A DNA stretch of 64,000 bases, from positions 1-64,000 of the forward strand of contig JAPOQH010000060.1 in NCBI GenBank assembly GCA_026710825.1, read 5' to 3'. Both the position numbers and the translations under genes were made by a program. Source of the stretch: Chloroflexota bacterium (GTDB lineage: Bacteria > Chloroflexota > Dehalococcoidia > Lucifugimonadales > UBA3495). Shown piece after piece: positions 32,815 to 41,976 of this stretch. Below the pieces are notes generated by a model that was not told the DNA's origin, ran no database searches, and was given only the letters and a program-made list of their open reading frames with translations. The stretch's first letter is position 1. Every line of letters starts with the position of its first letter.

Positions 32815-34319
32815 CTATTCGGGTTTGGTCAGCACCAGGTATCGCCCGCGAATCAGGGTGTCAACCCGCTGGTACATCGAGCCTTCTTTCATCTCCCATA
32901 GGGACAACGGAGGCAGCAACATCATGCCGATGCGGAAAACCAGCAGCACGATGCCCACGCCGCCCAAGATCATGAAGATGTCCCAGAGGTCAGGGAAGGT
33001 CGCGCCCGGTACCGGCAACAGCATCGCCGGGAACGAGAAGGCGTTGGACGGCAGGTAATACAGTCCGCCCAGTTCCGCCGGAGCCGCGGCGAACGCAGCC
33101 GCAAATATGCGGATGTGCCACAGCATGAGACCAATCACGATGAAAATCGCTGCCAGCGGTGCGCCCCATCCCTCGCGCCGGGCGTGGTTGGAAACCAGGA
33201 TCGGGAACGGGATGAAGAACGTGAAGAAAAGCTGCGCCCAGAAGATACCGATGTACGAATCGAACATCAGGTAGTTCAGGATCGCCTGCTCCACTTCCAG
33301 CCGGCCATACCAATAGGTGATGAAGAACGCGAACAGGTGGTAGGTGTGCAGCAGCGTCAGCCCCAGCAGCACCTTGCTTGCCGCCCAGAACGGAGCCTGC
33401 CCGATCATATCGCGGTAGCCTCCCCAGCGACGCATCGCATAGGCCACCAGCAGAATCGCAGCCAAGCCGCCCTGGAAGCTGATCACCGTGTAGAACGGCG
33501 GCAGGATCGAGTCCTTCCAGCCCGGTATCATCGCCATCGCGAAGTCGCTGACCACCAGGAACTGGACGAACACCACCATCATGAAGTACAGCGCGCCCAG
33601 GATGGCCAAGCCGCCCTTTTGCACCTGCCATTGCTTCTTGGTGCCGTACCAGCCGCCGGCCAACTTGCCGTACAGCGACGCTCGGAAACCGGTCACCAGG
33701 TGCCGGCTCTGCGCCATGTCCGGCAACGCAGCCAGCCACAGGATCGCCACCGAGCAGAATGACAACCCGACCATCCCGGCCAGCAGCCAGCCTGACGGGT
33801 TGACGAGTTCCTGGAACCAGATGGACCGGCGCACCATCTGCTCGCCGCCCTCGGTCATCACACCGATATCGGGCAGCGCGATCAGCGCCGGTATGAACAG
33901 CAGGATGTTGACGATACTGACCAGCGAGAATATCTCGGCGATCCGCGACAGAGGCCGCCGCCAGTGGCTCTTGGTGAACCGGAAGGCGCAGGCTGCCAGC
34001 GGCGCCGAAGCCGTCAGCGTGAATACAAACGCGAACGTGGCAACGTAGAATCCCCACGCCCGGTGGTCCGAGAACCCGGCGGTCATCGCCTTCAGGACGA
34101 ATCCCACGATCCCCAGGATGGTGAGCGCCGCCCCAGCGTACAGCACCATCCGGAATATACCCGGGGTGGTTCGCTGCTTCTCGTTGACCTCGGCAACCAG
34201 CCCCGACGCCTCGGGGATCACCCACATCTCCGGCCCGAAGTGCCCATGCTCATGGGCATCGTGGCCGTGGGCGTCGTGCCCGTGGTCCGCTGGCGGATGC
34301 GCCTGAGTTTCGCTAGCCA

Positions 34320-34320
<1 letters not shown>
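32815..34320 (-). CDS. actF: Second NrfD-type membrane subunit (ActF-like)
   Basis: This 501-residue protein has a His-rich cytoplasmic N-terminus (H-G-H-D-A-H-G-H-D-A-H-E-H-G-H, residues 13-27) and about ten membrane helices. It contains F-T-K-S-H-W-R-R-P-L-S-R-I-A-E, the same helix end as in ActC, so it is the second NrfD-like subunit of the complex. The His-rich run could bind metal, but this is speculation. Its start overlaps the stop of the iron-sulfur gene by 1 nt (34320). Which of the two matches canonical ActF is uncertain. Confidence 0.82.
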
Positions 34321-35102
<782 letters not shown>

Positions 35103-35148
35103 TTCCCCATGTAATCATCAGCCGGGCCGGTTCGTTCACCGCCGTCGG

Positions 35149-37398
35149 CTAATGACCTCCCTCCTCACTGACGGTCTTGAATACCCGCTCGGCGGGGTGC
35201 TCACCGATTTCGCGTGTGGTGTAGCCACCCTCCATCTTGGAAACGGCCATGCTGTCGCCCGTCGGCGTGATGTTGCAACGGTTCCCGCTCCAGGTCACGC
35301 CGCCGCTGTCGTTCGCGGCCACCGCCAGGATCGATACCACGTTGCTGCTCTCGCGAGAGTCGCGACCCGTCGCGAACTCCGAACCGGAGGTTCGCCCGCC
35401 GCCCATCGGTACCGCGGCAATGCCCGGCGGCATCCCGGGGTTCAGATAAGCCAGGGCCTGTATCGTTCCGGATGACGTGCTGATATTGACCACGTCTCCT
35501 TCGCGGATGCCCATGCCCTTGGCCTGCTGTTCGTTTATCTCGACCCACGTCTGCCAGGCCATCGTGGTCACGGGGTCCGGCGCGTTCTGCGCCCACGGCA
35601 GGTGCGCGTTCCGTCCATCCAGCACCGTGTTGTGCGAGAACGGCAGCAACTGGAAATCGCCCGAGCCATGCATCTGGGCCGGCGCAGCCATGCCCACAAC
35701 ATCGTTGAGCAGGTTGCTGGATGGGCCGGGACCGTGTCCGCCGGTACTCTCATCCCACCAACCGCCGTTTTTCAGGGTCTCGTTGAAGTCCGCGCCCAGC
35801 GTTTCTTCCACGTTGGCGCGGATCATATCCTCGTAACTCGCAGCCGGCATGGCATCGGGGCGTCCCAGATCGGTGGCGGCGTTGATCAGAACGTCCGGGA
35901 AACTGCGGGGGTCCAGATCCGGCAGCGGATTGATCACCGGTTGCTGCACCGCATACACATGGTAACCGGGCATCGGGTCGGGCAGGTCGTCGCCCCAGTC
36001 CTCCAGCGCGGTCCGGTCCGGTATCAGCAGATCAGCCATCACGCTTGTGTCATCGATGAATGGACTCGCGCTGACTATGGCGACACCTTCGTTGCCCAGG
36101 GCGTCGGCCATGCCCACCCCGGCCGGAAGTCCGTGCACCGGGTCGGCGTTATGCACAATCACCAGGCCCGTCGCGCCGTTGCTGATGTCTGCTGCAACCA
36201 ACCGCCACTCGTCCAGCGAGAGTAAGGGAGCGCTGGTGGGGACTTCGGAGATGGGACTGCCGGGATCCGGCAGCAGGCCGCCCTCGTGTCCCACGTTGCC
36301 CATGATCAGATTGGCAATCAGCGCGGCGGCGGCGTTGAACTTGCCATTGCTGTAGGCCGCGGCCTCTCCGCCGCCGCCTATGGCGAGGCCGCCTTGAGCC
36401 GCATAGTCGCGCGCCATGCCGTAGAAAAAGTCGTTGAGAGATTTGCCGTCCAGCACGGCGTCCGGAATCTGCAGGATGCCGGCATTGGCGTCGGGCGCAA
36501 AGCTTCTGAGCGCGCCAGGGCCAGCCTCGCCCGTTATCGCTTGCACATAGGATGATTCGGGATGCGACTCCGCAATCGCCCAAGCCAGCGCCATCGCGGC
36601 ATACCCCTCGGCACCCGGCGCGATGGGCACCCACTTGTCCGCGTTGGCCGCCGTCATCGAGTACCGCGCCCCAAAGTGGATGTGCGTCCCCCGGTGGCCG
36701 TGAGCCCCCGAGCGGAACTTGCCGTACGCCACAGCGTAGGTCGTCGGGCTGCCCCATGTCGACAGGAAGTCGGAGCCGAAGCTCACCAGCGTTTCGGAAC
36801 GGGCGATGTCATGGAAGGGCAGACTGTCGCTGCCCAGTACGTCGCGGACCGCCGCCCGATACGCCGCATCATCGGCCGCTCCGGCGAAGGCAACGTGCCG
36901 GCCGCCGAACGCCTCAGCAAACCCGCCGCATATCTTTGCGAAGCTGCACTTGCGGGCCTCGGTGATCAAGACCATCCGGTTTCCGTTGGCATCCACCGCC
37001 GCGTTGAACCGGTTCAGCGCTTCTTCCCATGTGATCGGCCGGTATCTCCCGGAACCGCGCGGCCCGTTTCGCAGCATGGGCCCGGCGATCCGGTCGGGGT
37101 GGTAGGCCGATTGCAGCAGCGCATCCGCCGCCGGGGCCTGCTTGCCCTGGTTGGTCGGGAACCGGGGATTGCCTCGCACCTTCTTGGCGCGCCCTTCCAT
37201 CACCCGTACCAGGATGCCCTCACCGCCGGGTGTGGAGGTATCGTACGTTGCGTACCAGTTGTCGCGCCCGCTGACCAGGTCCTCGGGTATGAGCGCGGGG
37301 CTCTGCACCCTCAGTTCATCGTCGAACAGGTCGCAGGCGATCGCTCCGGTAGCGGCGATACCGGCCCAGGCGAGGAAATTTCGGCGGCTAAGTTTCAT
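35149..37398 (-). CDS. actB1: ActB1, molybdopterin-oxidoreductase-like subunit
   Basis: This 749-residue protein has a twin-arginine signal (L-S-R-R-N-F-L-A-W-A-G) ending A-I-A-C, so it is exported folded and probably lipid-anchored. The fold is that of molybdopterin oxidoreductases, including the C-terminal barrel with W-V-E-I-N-E-Q-Q-A, but the N-terminal 4Fe-4S cysteine motif is missing, as in ActB where no molybdenum cofactor is bound. It therefore acts as a structural scaffold, not as an oxidoreductase. It lies 32 bp after ActA and 47 bp before ActB2. Confidence 0.92.
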   Translation of the reverse strand: MKLSRRNFLAWAGIAATGAIACDLFDDELRVQSPALIPEDLVSGRDNWYATYDTSTPGGEGILVRVMEGRAKKVRGNPRFPTNQGKQAPAADALLQSAYHPDRIAGPMLRNGPRGSGRYRPITWEEALNRFNAAVDANGNRMVLITEARKCSFAKICGGFAEAFGGRHVAFAGAADDAAYRAAVRDVLGSDSLPFHDIARSETLVSFGSDFLSTWGSPTTYAVAYGKFRSGAHGHRGTHIHFGARYSMTAANADKWVPIAPGAEGYAAMALAWAIAESHPESSYVQAITGEAGPGALRSFAPDANAGILQIPDAVLDGKSLNDFFYGMARDYAAQGGLAIGGGGEAAAYSNGKFNAAAALIANLIMGNVGHEGGLLPDPGSPISEVPTSAPLLSLDEWRLVAADISNGATGLVIVHNADPVHGLPAGVGMADALGNEGVAIVSASPFIDDTSVMADLLIPDRTALEDWGDDLPDPMPGYHVYAVQQPVINPLPDLDPRSFPDVLINAATDLGRPDAMPAASYEDMIRANVEETLGADFNETLKNGGWWDESTGGHGPGPSSNLLNDVVGMAAPAQMHGSGDFQLLPFSHNTVLDGRNAHLPWAQNAPDPVTTMAWQTWVEINEQQAKGMGIREGDVVNISTSSGTIQALAYLNPGMPPGIAAVPMGGGRTSGSEFATGRDSRESSNVVSILAVAANDSGGVTWSGNRCNITPTGDSMAVSKMEGGYTTREIGEHPAERVFKTVSEEGGH

Positions 37399-37429
37399 TG
37401 ATCAGAGCGTTCCGTTGCCAAGGTGCGGC

Positions 37430-38107
37430 CTACTTGTGACACACGGTACAGTCGGTGCTTACACTGTTTTCTTTGTGGCAGTCCAGGCAGGTTCCCATCT
37501 TCAGAGACTGGCCCTGCTGCGGCTGCACTTCTTCCATGAGGGCCACGTCGCCGTGGCAGACGGTACAGGCTTCCTGCACCGGCACCGGCAGTTGCATCGC
37601 TTCCTGGTTGCCGATCGGCAGGGTCACCTCGCGCTCTTCGCCTTGTGTCAGGAATCGAAGGTGCGCCTCGTGCACGAACCGAACGTGATCCGGCAGGCGG
37701 TGCACCCGCTCCCAGTCAATGGGGCGTCCGTCCACGTGCTTGTCGATCACCCTCTGTATGTTGATCAAAGTTTCGGGTTCCGCCACGTCGGCCTTGGCGT
37801 TGGCGCCGTTGATCTGCTTGTGGCAGATCACGCAGACCTCCACGGCCGGCACGGTCGCCGCAGCCCCGGTGGTCGCGTTGCGGTGGCAGAATTCGCACTG
37901 AATCGCGTGGCCTCCGTCCTCAACCGCCCCGGCGTGTACGGTGTGCGGGAACGCTATCGGCTGGTCGGGCGCGTTGCCCCATCCGAATGGCGGGTTGGAG
38001 AACCAGGAAATGAACAGCACCACCACTATGAAGGCGACGATTGCCGTTACCAGCAGCCCTGCCAGGGCCATAGGGATGAGTTGTCGGGTTGGCGGCAGAG
38101 GCGGCAT
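37430..38107 (-). CDS. actA: ActA, pentahaem cytochrome c
   Basis: This 225-residue protein has one N-terminal membrane helix (about 11-36) and five C-x-x-C-H sites: C-E-F-C-H, C-V-I-C-H, C-T-V-C-H, C-L-D-C-H and C-T-V-C-H, the last two near the C-terminus. This matches the pentahaem ActA, the electron-wiring subunit of alternative complex III. It precedes ActB1. Its haems require the Ccm machinery encoded at the end of the same run. Confidence 0.93.
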   Translation of the reverse strand: MPPLPPTRQLIPMALAGLLVTAIVAFIVVVLFISWFSNPPFGWGNAPDQPIAFPHTVHAGAVEDGGHAIQCEFCHRNATTGAAATVPAVEVCVICHKQINGANAKADVAEPETLINIQRVIDKHVDGRPIDWERVHRLPDHVRFVHEAHLRFLTQGEEREVTLPIGNQEAMQLPVPVQEACTVCHGDVALMEEVQPQQGQSLKMGTCLDCHKENSVSTDCTVCHK

Positions 38108-38190
38108 TGGTTGATGATCGTAGTGGTTCGAGTGATGTTTGAATCGCTGCGCCGGCGAACCGGCGTTTGGCCTAAGGTGTCAGGCGGGCG

Positions 38191-38493
38191 TTATACGAAC
38201 AGCCGGTGCCAGACGCCCTGCAGCGTTACGGGAGATTGCATGACGGTCAACGCCATCATCGCGACCGCGCCACCCAATGCGGCGAGCCCGATGACAGTGA
38301 TGGGAAGACGCAAACGGCTCATTACCGCTGGGTATGTGCCGGTCTGCACGCCGGAAGGTATCATCCCGTGGGCGATCAGCATGCTGAACGCGAATATGAT
38401 GATCAGCGGGAAATAGATCCACAGGTACGTCAGCCACAGGTGGACGTTGTGCCAGAGCACCACGTTCATCGTGTTGGGATCAGTCGGCGGCAT
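38191..38493 (-). CDS. Small two-helix membrane protein, first gene of the act run
   Basis: This 100-residue protein has two membrane helices (about 18-43 and 62-88) and little else. It is the first gene after the promoter at 38601-38627 and lies 83 bp before ActA. I do not recognise a family. Position suggests a small subunit or assembly factor of the complex. A CGCCGG/CCGGCG hairpin lies in the gap to ActA and might tune relative expression. Confidence 0.65.
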   Translation of the reverse strand: MPPTDPNTMNVVLWHNVHLWLTYLWIYFPLIIIFAFSMLIAHGMIPSGVQTGTYPAVMSRLRLPITVIGLAALGGAVAMMALTVMQSPVTLQGVWHRLFV

Positions 38494-38551
38494 TTGGTCG
38501 CTTAACCTGCGCTTGTTTATGAGTGTCGCTGGTCGCGTTCCCCACGGTCCA

Positions 38552-38578
38552 TTGATTTTTACGAGCGGTAAAAATCAA
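38552..38578 (-). promoter_or_regulatory. Perfect 27-bp palindrome between promoter and act operon
   Basis: TTGATTTTTAC and GTAAAAATCAA (11-bp perfect arms) flank GAGCG. It lies 16-42 nt downstream of the predicted transcription start, so it can be an operator for a dimeric repressor or a leader hairpin. It lacks a GC-rich stem and T-run, so a terminator is unlikely. Confidence 0.6.
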
Positions 38579-38600
38579 CCCCCGTTTTGGGCTGGTGAAA

Positions 38601-38627
38601 ATTATCACATTCAATTTGGCGTGTCAA
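38601..38627 (-). promoter_or_regulatory. Extended -10 promoter for the act-ccm run
   Basis: On the minus strand TTGACA (38627-38622) is followed by 15 bp and GATAAT (38606-38601), directly preceded by TGT, an extended -10. The start would be near 38594, about 100 nt before the first gene. Confidence 0.6.
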
Positions 38628-38740
38628 CAATCCGGGCAACCCGTCACAGCCCTCTTTGGCCGCCGCGCCGCCCATGTCACAGGTATCAAAAGCATCGTGA
38701 AACGTCGAGGCAAGACGGTTTCGGTCGTGGTACCGCCGCA

Positions 38741-39535
38741 TTACAGCCACTCCACCTCGTATTCGGTCGAAAGCGACTGCATTGTGTCCAAATCCCAGTC
38801 GAACGCCAGCACCGCCGACTCTTCGCCGCAGAACGCCTCCAGCACCCGTTTCCCGTCCCGCGCCACCACGCTCACCGCCTCGTTGAAGTCCAGGTCGTCG
38901 GCCTCCCAACCCGCGCGGTTGCACACCATGATGGGCAGCCCGGTATCCAGCGTCCGCTGCTCCCATTCCCCGATTGGCCCGCAGTCGCCGGGACCCCACG
39001 ACGCCGGGGACACCAGCAGCTCTGCGCCCTGTTCCTGCAAAATGCCTGCCACGTCGTTGCGGTAGGCGTCCGCGCAGATGATCACCCCCACCGGCACCTG
39101 GCCTTCCACGGCGCCAATGGGTACGGGAATCGGCGCAATCTCTTCGCCCGGCGATGACCAGGCCTCCGGCCCCCGCAGCGCCTTCACCTTGCGGTGCCGC
39201 CCAATGATCTTGCCGTCCGGCCCGATCACGAACACCGTGTTGTACATCAGCCCTTCGTCCGGGTCTCGCTCCGGATGCGACAGGAACACCGTAACGCCAA
39301 GGTCGGCCACCTGCCCGCAGAATTTCTGCATCCAGTCATCGGGCTGCGGCAGAATCCAGTCCGTCCCGATCACCTCGGCGAACTTGTACCCCGTGATGAA
39401 AAGCTCGGGCGTAATCACCCACTGCGCGCCCATCTCGGCGGCCCGCGCCAACCCCTGCTCCGCCAACGCCCGGTTGTGCTCCACATCAGCAACCACCGGA
39501 GACAAATGCAGCATGGCAACGCGCAAAGCTTTCAT
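38741..39535 (-). CDS. Carbon-nitrogen hydrolase (nitrilase superfamily)
   Basis: This 264-residue enzyme has the nitrilase-superfamily triad: Glu44 in I-T-P-E-L-F-I-T-G-Y, Lys116 in G-R-H-R-K-V-K, and Cys154 in V-I-I-C-A-D-A-Y-R. Such enzymes hydrolyse amides, nitriles or N-carbamoyl compounds; the short linear form here resembles omega-amidase or N-carbamoyl-amidohydrolase types. It is not followed by partner genes. It lies on the minus strand directly downstream of the VapBC/nuclease group with 106 bp between them. Confidence 0.88.
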   Translation of the reverse strand: MKALRVAMLHLSPVVADVEHNRALAEQGLARAAEMGAQWVITPELFITGYKFAEVIGTDWILPQPDDWMQKFCGQVADLGVTVFLSHPERDPDEGLMYNTVFVIGPDGKIIGRHRKVKALRGPEAWSSPGEEIAPIPVPIGAVEGQVPVGVIICADAYRNDVAGILQEQGAELLVSPASWGPGDCGPIGEWEQRTLDTGLPIMVCNRAGWEADDLDFNEAVSVVARDGKRVLEAFCGEESAVLAFDWDLDTMQSLSTEYEVEWL

Positions 39536-39641
39536 GGGACGAACCTACTCAGGAAGTGCATCGGGGAGCGAACGGCCGGATTATAGCATGGGGGTTTGTT
39601 TGGGCTTTGCTATCTCTTCTGTAATAGCGGGGTGCGGTGCG

Positions 39642-40031
39642 CTATACCGCTGCCGTGATGTCGGTACGGGCGAAATCGCCGCCTTTGTACAACAATGGCA
39701 GACCACGCGCGGAAGCCAGCGCGTAGGCGAAAGTATCGCCGAAGTTGAGGCCGGCCCGGTCTCTTCCTTTGCCATAACGACGGTGCGCGGCGGTCGCCAA
39801 CCATAGTTGTTCCACGTCAAACGGGACCGAACGGATAAAGGGGCGTTCCAGGAACCGGACGGCGGCTTGATAAATGGGTTCCTGTTTTCCCATGGCGACA
39901 ATCATCAACTCAACGGCAGTGGCGGTAGATACCAGCACCTCGCCGTCGTTCCACATGGCGGCGTAAAATGCCGGGCCTTCGTCTTCGTCCATCAGGATTG
40001 CCATTATCGCTGACGTATCAGCTACCATCAT
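39642..40031 (-). CDS. vapC: VapC-type PIN-domain toxin
   Basis: This 129-residue PIN-domain RNase has the first acidic residue in M-V-A-D-T-S-A-I-M-A (D5), a middle acidic region with T-A-V-E-L-M-I near 38-44, and the later pair near G-R-D-R-A-G-L-N-F-G-D-T-F-A-Y-A (D near 91 and 100). Its start overlaps the antitoxin stop by 4 bp (40028-40031). It should cleave a specific RNA when released from the partner. Confidence 0.92.
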   Translation of the reverse strand: MMVADTSAIMAILMDEDEGPAFYAAMWNDGEVLVSTATAVELMIVAMGKQEPIYQAAVRFLERPFIRSVPFDVEQLWLATAAHRRYGKGRDRAGLNFGDTFAYALASARGLPLLYKGGDFARTDITAAV

Positions 40032-40327
40032 TTCGGCAGGCCGCGCTCATCATAAAGTTCGTCCTGCCAAGCAAGGGACGGCGGATAAGTTTCGTCAAAT
40101 TCGTCGGGATGTTCCTCGCGCCAGCGGCGGCCGGCCGCGCTCAATGCCATGTACTCCGCCTCAATTTCCTCGGGCGTGATCTTGCGGCGCGGCGTTGGCG
40201 TTTTAGCGTCCAAGTCGTCCAGGGCCATCGCGAGCACGCGCTCCGCCGCATCCGGGCCGTCAAAGCCCAGCCGATTCGCCAAGTCGGCGATGCGCGCCTC
40301 CATCTCCGGTTTCAGTGCGGTAGCCAT
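40028..40327 (-). CDS. vapB: VapB-type antitoxin
   Basis: This 99-residue protein starts at M-A-T-A-L-K-P-E-M (40327), supported by GGAG 8 nt upstream; an earlier ATG at 40384 would overlap the nuclease gene. The N-terminal half has a ribbon-helix-helix-like pattern (E-M-E-A-R-I-A-D-L-A-N-R-L-G). The rest is an acidic toxin-binding tail with W-R-E-E-H-P-D-E-F and Y-D-E-R-G-L-P-K at the end, as in Rv0623-like antitoxins of PIN toxins. Confidence 0.82.
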   Translation of the reverse strand: MATALKPEMEARIADLANRLGFDGPDAAERVLAMALDDLDAKTPTPRRKITPEEIEAEYMALSAAGRRWREEHPDEFDETYPPSLAWQDELYDERGLPK

Positions 40328-40358
40328 TTGGGAATCTCCACAATAATTTCGGGTCTTG

Positions 40359-41240
40359 TCACTTGTGAACATACACATCAGCAAGGTTGACGTCGCAGTG
40401 TTCTAACAGTTTTTTGGTGTCATCTACTACTTGTGGCGGCAAAATACTACCTTGTTCATCATAAGCTGCTTCATAAAAAAACGGGGTTCTGGCGACTGGC
40501 ATAGGGACAGTGAACTGGCGTTCGCGTTGGTGAACCGGATTATAGTTGATTATGTAACGCGCGGGTCTGGATGCCGCCACCGGAACATTGTCCCGCGTAA
40601 GTCGCCTCGTTGACCATAACCAAGCGGCGGCACGCGTTGCAAGATGCGGCCACGTCGGTACTTGTCGATTGACGCCGCCTGGAAAACGAATAGCAATAGG
40701 TCGCTCTGCCTTTGCATCATAGTTATAGCATGACAAAGTGATCCAGCCTTTGCTGCAGGGCGGCGGGATCACTGGTGCCGGCACCGGATCGCGCGGCCAG
40801 TGCAGCCACAGTTTCAGGGCGCACTCGTGGGCCAGCATTTTGGCGATGGACACCTGCAACAAGCAAATACGCTCCTGGGCAGACACTTTGTAAAGTTCCC
40901 AGTGGTTGCCGTCGGTCACGCCGGCGAAGGACACACCAGACTTAATGGCATTGTCCAGCATCTGTTTCCGAGCGTTTTTTAAAGATCCGCCCAGTTGCTT
41001 GGCCTCCACTAACCCAAACGCCCGTCTGTTGGCGTCCAGCAAGACGTAATCGGCGCGACCGGCGTCAATGGGATACTCCGGCGTCACCAGCGCCGGATCG
41101 GACACATCCCACCCCAACGCCCGCAGCAACGGGTCAATCAATGCCACCCGCGTCTGCGTTTCGTTCTTCCGCAGTGTGATATTGTGGACCCGTATTCGAT
41201 CTTGCAGTGTCTCGATTGCGCTAACCAGGTCATCGCGCAT
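40359..41240 (-). CDS. HsdR-N-type PD-(D/E)XK nuclease-domain protein
   Basis: This 293-residue protein has in its N-terminal half the nuclease fold of type I restriction R subunits: T-Q-T-R-V-A-L-I-D-P-L-L-R-A-L-G-W near residues 29-45, then D-A-G-R-A-D-Y-V-L-L and F-G-L-V-E-A-K (the catalytic D and E-x-K), then G-N-H-W-E-L-Y. There is no helicase and no methylase gene attached. The C-terminal half is unknown and its last 200 bp are AT-richer than the neighbours. I start at M-R-D-D-L-V. It lies between HicAB and VapBC in one tight run, which suggests a mobile defence role; target unknown. Confidence 0.75.
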   Translation of the reverse strand: MRDDLVSAIETLQDRIRVHNITLRKNETQTRVALIDPLLRALGWDVSDPALVTPEYPIDAGRADYVLLDANRRAFGLVEAKQLGGSLKNARKQMLDNAIKSGVSFAGVTDGNHWELYKVSAQERICLLQVSIAKMLAHECALKLWLHWPRDPVPAPVIPPPCSKGWITLSCYNYDAKAERPIAIRFPGGVNRQVPTWPHLATRAAAWLWSTRRLTRDNVPVAASRPARYIINYNPVHQRERQFTVPMPVARTPFFYEAAYDEQGSILPPQVVDDTKKLLEHCDVNLADVYVHK

Positions 41241-41270
41241 CTCAAACCCTCCAGCAGTTGGCACAGTTCA

Positions 41271-41708
41271 TCAGGCGGGCCGTTCTGCCACTGCAAGGTC
41301 GCAACCCACGGCTTTGAGGGCTTTGGCGACCTCGCCGATCGGCGTGCAGTAGTCCAGGCTCACCAGCTTGGCCGCATCCGCCTCACCGATCCCCAACCGC
41401 TTTGCAAGCTCAGGTACCGTGATGCTCTGCTCCCGCATGGCGGTGTACAGGTCAAGCTGCGCGGCGATGACGGGCTGCACCGTCAGCAGTTCCTGCCCCT
41501 TCTGGTAGGGGCTGGGGATAGGCAACTCTCGTTCCAAAACAATGTAGCCTTCCAGTGCAACCACCAGGCAGTCTTCGGCCAGGATGAGGGAATCCCGGAA
41601 GGTGAAACCGCCCGTAATGGCCTCATTTATGTCTGGAAAAGTAACGACGAAGCCTTCCCCATTTTCCTCAGTGCCCTTGATGTCGCAAGGATAGAGATAC
41701 TTCATCAT
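41271..41708 (-). CDS. hicB: HicB antitoxin
   Basis: This 145-residue HicB has the family N-terminal degenerate RNase-H-like fold (E-G-F-V-V-T-F-P-D-I-N-E-A near residues 18-30, T-G-G-F-T-F-R-D-S-L near 32-41) and a C-terminal helix-turn-helix (I-T-V-P-E-L-A-K-R-L-G-I near 95-106) that should bind the operon promoter. It directly follows hicA with a 1-nt overlap. Confidence 0.93.
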   Translation of the reverse strand: MMKYLYPCDIKGTEENGEGFVVTFPDINEAITGGFTFRDSLILAEDCLVVALEGYIVLERELPIPSPYQKGQELLTVQPVIAAQLDLYTAMREQSITVPELAKRLGIGEADAAKLVSLDYCTPIGEVAKALKAVGCDLAVAERPA

Positions 41709-41914
41709 CAGAACTCCCGGTTGTTGATGCCTATTTGCCGCAGCATCGCGAACAGCATCGGCCGCGAAATCTCGCCATATTGGACAGTAGTATAGCGTTC
41801 CTCAACCCAAAACCTGCCGTGGCTACCTTTGCCACGCGAAGGCTCGAAACGCCATTCCAGGCCGTTGGCCCGGGCGTAGCGCCGGGCGCGCCTCACGAAC
41901 TCCCTCCCGTTCAT
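41708..41914 (-). CDS. hicA: HicA toxin
   Basis: This 68-residue HicA mRNA interferase has the double-stranded-RNA-binding-like fold with the catalytic His in G-K-G-S-H-G-R-F-W (near residues 28-36). It is the first gene of the run hicA-hicB-nuclease-vapB-vapC on the minus strand. Toxin before antitoxin is the standard HicAB order. Confidence 0.93.
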   Translation of the reverse strand: MNGREFVRRARRYARANGLEWRFEPSRGKGSHGRFWVEERYTTVQYGEISRPMLFAMLRQIGINNREF

Positions 41915-41976
41915 CTAAATCGAACATTCCCCGCACTCATGAGGCGCGTCGTTCATGTCGTATCGTTATTGTCTCC

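Noticed and set aside
38552-38578. FNR/CRP binding site
   Set aside because: Half-sites TTGAT and ATCAA are present but 17 bp apart in place of 4, so it is not a normal FNR box.
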